Shown one piece after another: positions 61,868 to 64,000 of a stretch of 64,000 nt of DNA (position 1 is its first letter; each line of letters starts with the position of its first letter). The notes under the pieces are model-generated. The model did not search any database. It worked only from the letters and a program-made list of their open reading frames with translations, and had not been told where the DNA came from. The stretch comes from Anaerolineae bacterium (lineage in GTDB: Bacteria > Chloroflexota > Anaerolineae > Anaerolineales > Anaerolineaceae): the NCBI GenBank assembly GCA_013314735.1, contig JABUFD010000003.1, positions 186,001 to 250,000 on the forward strand. The letters are read 5' to 3'. A program made the translations under genes and the position numbers.

Positions 61868-62587
61868 CTAAAAACCGCGCCGCTGTGCTTCTTCCAGGAT
61901 CGCACGGGTGGCGGTGGCACCGATGCGGGTGACACCCAATGCGCGCACCCGCAGGACATCATCCAGCGTACGTACCCCGCCAGCGGCTTTCACCTGCACC
62001 GACGGGTCAGCATGCCTGCGCATCAGCAACAGGTTGTGGTCGGTCGCCCCGGCATACGCATACTGCCCGGCAGGCTGTTTGACAAAACCGTACCCGGTGG
62101 AGGTTTTTACAAAGGCAACCCGCAGTTCTGAGCAGATTTCACACAGGCGGATGATATGCGCGTCCTGCAGGTAATCGGTTTCGAAGATCACCTTCAAAAT
62201 CGCGCCTTCGGCGGTGACGGTGTCATTGATGGCCTTGATCTCGTCGGTGACATAGGCCCAATCATTGCCCAACACCTTGCCAATATTGACCACCATATCA
62301 ACTTCCCCGGCGCCGTCGGTGATAACCTGCCGGGTTTCAGCGGCCTTGATGGCAACCGTGCTGTTCCCATGCGGAAAACCGATCACAGCGCATACCCCCA
62401 CATCGGTGCCGTCCAGCAATTCTGCTGCCATTTTCACCGAATAGGGTTTCACGCACACGGTTGCTACGTCACACTCTTTCGCCAATCCAATCCCTTCCAC
62501 AATTTCCGCATCCGTCAGGGTGGGGTGCAGCAGGGAATGGTCAATCATTTTGGCAATATCAATCAATTGAATTCGGTTGCCTTCCAT
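61868..62587 (-). CDS. deoC: Deoxyribose-phosphate aldolase
   Basis: 239 aa class I aldolase (TIM barrel) cleaving 2-deoxyribose-5-phosphate to acetaldehyde and glyceraldehyde-3-phosphate. Schiff-base Lys in AFVKTSTGYG (about 158), proton-relay Lys in VKAAGGVRT (about 190), and the start IAKMIDHSLLHPTLT are typical. AAAGGAGG lies before ATG 62587. It is downstream of the GH130 gene across a hairpin and upstream of GH94 by 30 nt; together with the nucleoside hydrolase it suggests pentose or deoxynucleoside use. Confidence 0.95.
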   Translation of the reverse strand: MEGNRIQLIDIAKMIDHSLLHPTLTDAEIVEGIGLAKECDVATVCVKPYSVKMAAELLDGTDVGVCAVIGFPHGNSTVAIKAAETRQVITDGAGEVDMVVNIGKVLGNDWAYVTDEIKAINDTVTAEGAILKVIFETDYLQDAHIIRLCEICSELRVAFVKTSTGYGFVKQPAGQYAYAGATDHNLLLMRRHADPSVQVKAAGGVRTLDDVLRVRALGVTRIGATATRAILEEAQRRGF

Positions 62588-62630
62588 GTTTTCCTCCTTT
62601 AACCAGCCACTCAGCCATTAACCGGGAACA

Positions 62631-62661
62631 AAGAGGGCAGCGAGCCTGATGCTGCCCTCTT
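62631..62661 (-). terminator. Intercistronic hairpin between GH130 and deoC
   Basis: Perfect 11-bp stem AAGAGGGCAGC/GCTGCCCTCTT with a 9-nt loop, followed on the minus strand by only a short T-rich stretch (TGTT). Likely partial termination or mRNA end protection. Confidence 0.5.
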
Positions 62662-62672
62662 CCCTTGGTTTG

Positions 62673-63653
62673 TTAGTTACTCATCACAAAGTCTACCAGG
62701 GTATCCACCGTGGTGAAGGCCAGGGCGGTCACGGTATCCGCACCGCCGTAATAGATCGCCATCCGGCCTGTGTCGCCGTCAACCAGTGAGGCACAGGGGA
62801 AGGCAACATTCGGTACATCCCCGACACATTCATACAGGGTCTGCGGGGAGAGGAAATAAGGCTCCGCCCGTTTGATGATCTTCCAGGGCTGGTCCAGATC
62901 CAGCAGGGCCGCGCCCATGCTGTAGACAAAGCCGTTGCACGAGGTGAGTACACCGTGGAAGATCAGCAGCCAGCCTTCGCTGGTTTCCACCGGGATCGGC
63001 CCCGCGCCAACCTTGGTGCTGGCCCACGGCAGTTCCGGGCTCATCACATGGCGATGGAAGCCCCAATGCTGCATGTCCGGGCTCTGGCTGATGTAAATGT
63101 CGCCGAATGGGGTATGGCCGTTATCACTGGGGCGGTTGAGCATCAGGTACTTGCCGTCAATCTTGCGCGGGAACAACACGCCGTTGCGGTTAAAAGGCAG
63201 GAAAGCATTTTCCAACTGGGTGAAGGTTTCAAAATCATGGGTGTAGGCCACACCGATTGTCGGACCGTGATAGCCGTTGCACCAGGTGATATAGTAGCGG
63301 TCTTCCAGCCAGGTCACCCGCGGATCGTAGCGGTACTGGAATTTTTTGATCTCCGGATCGGCGCACTCGAAATCAAGTGGTTTGGGATCAAAGTGCCAGT
63401 CCAATCCGTCCTTGCTGAAACCGCGGTAAATATTCATCACGCGCGCGGTATTGTCAATGCGGAAAACGCCGGCGAATTCCCCCTTGTAGGGAATCACCGC
63501 ACTGTTGAACGTGCTGTTCGCGCCAGGGAATGGGCTGCGCTGGATGACCGGGTTTTGGCTGTAGCGCCATACCGCGTCCGCGCATCCAGCCGGGCGATCT
63601 TCCCAGGGGATATTGGGCACGGAAATTGAATTGGGTAATTGTACTTTCATCAT
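62673..63653 (-). CDS. GH130-type beta-mannoside phosphorylase or hydrolase
   Basis: 326 aa five-bladed beta-propeller of family GH130. Recognised by [19 protein letters not shown] with its Asp, [55 protein letters not shown] and a final [14 protein letters not shown]. Members phosphorolyse or hydrolyse beta-1,4- or beta-1,2-mannosides. No signal peptide. Two adjacent ATGs (63653, 63650) are possible. Precedes deoC; together with GH94 it indicates phosphorolytic use of disaccharides. Confidence 0.9.
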   Translation of the reverse strand: MMKVQLPNSISVPNIPWEDRPAGCADAVWRYSQNPVIQRSPFPGANSTFNSAVIPYKGEFAGVFRIDNTARVMNIYRGFSKDGLDWHFDPKPLDFECADPEIKKFQYRYDPRVTWLEDRYYITWCNGYHGPTIGVAYTHDFETFTQLENAFLPFNRNGVLFPRKIDGKYLMLNRPSDNGHTPFGDIYISQSPDMQHWGFHRHVMSPELPWASTKVGAGPIPVETSEGWLLIFHGVLTSCNGFVYSMGAALLDLDQPWKIIKRAEPYFLSPQTLYECVGDVPNVAFPCASLVDGDTGRMAIYYGGADTVTALAFTTVDTLVDFVMSN

Positions 63654-63720
63654 ATCGGTACCTCTTGGTGAAATTATTTTAAGTCAATTATGCCACAGGA
63701 TGACCAAAAGCAGCAAAACA

Positions 63721-63754
63721 GATTCAGCCAACGGATGACAGGAATGGCTGAATC
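63721..63754 (-). terminator. Probable terminator of the upstream glycosidase gene
   Basis: Perfect 10-bp stem GATTCAGCCA/TGGCTGAATC with a 14-nt loop, followed on the minus strand by TGTTTTG, about 40 nt past the stop codon at 63796. Confidence 0.6.
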
Positions 63755-63795
63755 CACTCGCTGCACATCAATGCCCGACCAGGTGCCGGGAGTTC

Positions 63796-64000
63796 TCACA
63801 GGTTTTTCAAAGCCAATTTTACCGGACCCAACAGGCCGCCGGGTTCCAGCACCGTCTGGCGTGAGAGGAAATCCTGCTGGTCTTTCACAAGCGTGTTGGT
63901 CACCTCAATCGCCAGTTCATTCCAACCCGCCTTCAAGCAGCCCTCCAGCCGGAAGCGGTACGGTGGTGCAATACACACACCCGCGTGCTGCCCGTTCACC
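63796..64000 (-). CDS. C-terminal fragment of a glycoside hydrolase with galactose-binding-like module (cut by window edge)
   Basis: The last ~67 codons of a larger protein whose N-terminus lies beyond the right edge. VNGQHAGVCIAPPYRFRLEGCLKAGWNELAIEVTNTLVK and GGLLGPVKLALKN match the jelly-roll sugar-binding module that closes GH2-related and GH106-type (rhamnosidase-like) enzymes. The GTG at 63999 is an internal Val codon, not a start. It precedes GH130 on the same strand and is followed by a terminator-like hairpin. Confidence 0.7.
   Translation of the reverse strand, partial: VNGQHAGVCIAPPYRFRLEGCLKAGWNELAIEVTNTLVKDQQDFLSRQTVLEPGGLLGPVKLALKNL

Noticed and set aside
1-64000. CRISPR array, insertion sequence, prophage or tRNA genes
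   Set aside because: No regularly spaced repeats, transposase, integrase, phage structural genes or tRNA-like cloverleaf were recognised by eye; a dedicated scan could not be run.

Overview
The window looks like chromosome from a free-living anaerobic or microaerotolerant bacterium, most probably of the Anaerolineae type (phylum Chloroflexota). This is inferred from gene content, not from a phylogenetic test. The pointers are a superoxide reductase next to rubredoxin, a glycyl-radical-enzyme activase, disaccharide phosphorylases, a Ser/Thr kinase fused to an FGE-type domain, Flp-type pilins, a DUF422 carotenoid gene beside a geranylgeranyl-reductase-family gene, and many glycoside hydrolases. 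I saw no rRNA, tRNA, CRISPR array, insertion sequence, prophage or replication origin. Fifty-eight genes are annotated, two of them cut by the window edges. They include a 52-aa rubredoxin and a 59-aa membrane protein that a length filter would miss.

Layout. 1-2.7 kb: murJ (cut at the left edge) and a GT-C type glycosyltransferase. 2.9-8.3 kb: Ser/Thr kinase-FGE fusion, creatininase-family amidohydrolase, secreted subtilisin. 8.3-10.6 kb: THUMP-like methyltransferase, CYTH protein and a small membrane protein on the minus strand. 10.7-11.3 kb: rubredoxin-superoxide reductase pair. 11.5-18.3 kb: a divergent dipeptide/oligopeptide ABC transporter (binding lipoprotein and two permeases on minus, two ATPases on plus), followed by a NarL-type two-component system. 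20.7-26.8 kb: DUF6064 protein, an ADP-ribosylglycohydrolase-like fusion, a diguanylate cyclase, two Flp-type pilin genes and a small membrane protein. 26.9-36.6 kb: CorA, a URO-D-like protein, a GH140-like glycosidase, an HD-GYP protein, a response regulator-hybrid kinase pair and a DEAD-box helicase. 36.7-45 kb: GH38 mannosidase, an AT-rich stretch with a double GNAT protein and a HigBA-type toxin-antitoxin, two sugar isomerase/epimerases, a GNAT and a GH172 protein. 45-48.4 kb: a DODA-type dioxygenase and membrane proteins. 48.5-52.1 kb: a tightly overlapped carotenoid/polyprenoid redox operon. 52.3-54.1 kb: GNAT, zinc-ribbon protein, secreted esterase. 54.1-64 kb: a minus-strand glycan-use operon (glycosidase fragment, GH130, DeoC, GH94 phosphorylase, glycyl-radical activase, GH140-like, nucleoside hydrolase, GH5-like, MDR dehydrogenase).

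The most striking observation is the solute-binding lipoprotein at 13.7-15.8 kb. Its two SBP family 5 segments are in swapped order: the segment that normally ends the protein follows the lipobox and an acidic linker, and the segment that normally begins it comes second. The coding sequence stops exactly where the first segment would normally continue. This reads as a natural circular permutation of a DppA/OppA-type receptor. Other points of interest are a toxin-antitoxin promoter whose -10 box lies inside a perfect 18-bp palindrome only 6 nt from the start codon (with two further genes of the same near-leaderless geometry), a pilin fused to a lectin-like domain, and an operon in which a two-cluster ferredoxin module is fused to a CrtI-like flavoprotein.

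Taken together, the genes fit a heterotroph living on plant or microbial glycans and peptides. Secreted protease and glycosidases feed an Opp/Dpp transporter and phosphorolytic sugar pathways, while c-di-GMP and two-component proteins control surface behaviour.
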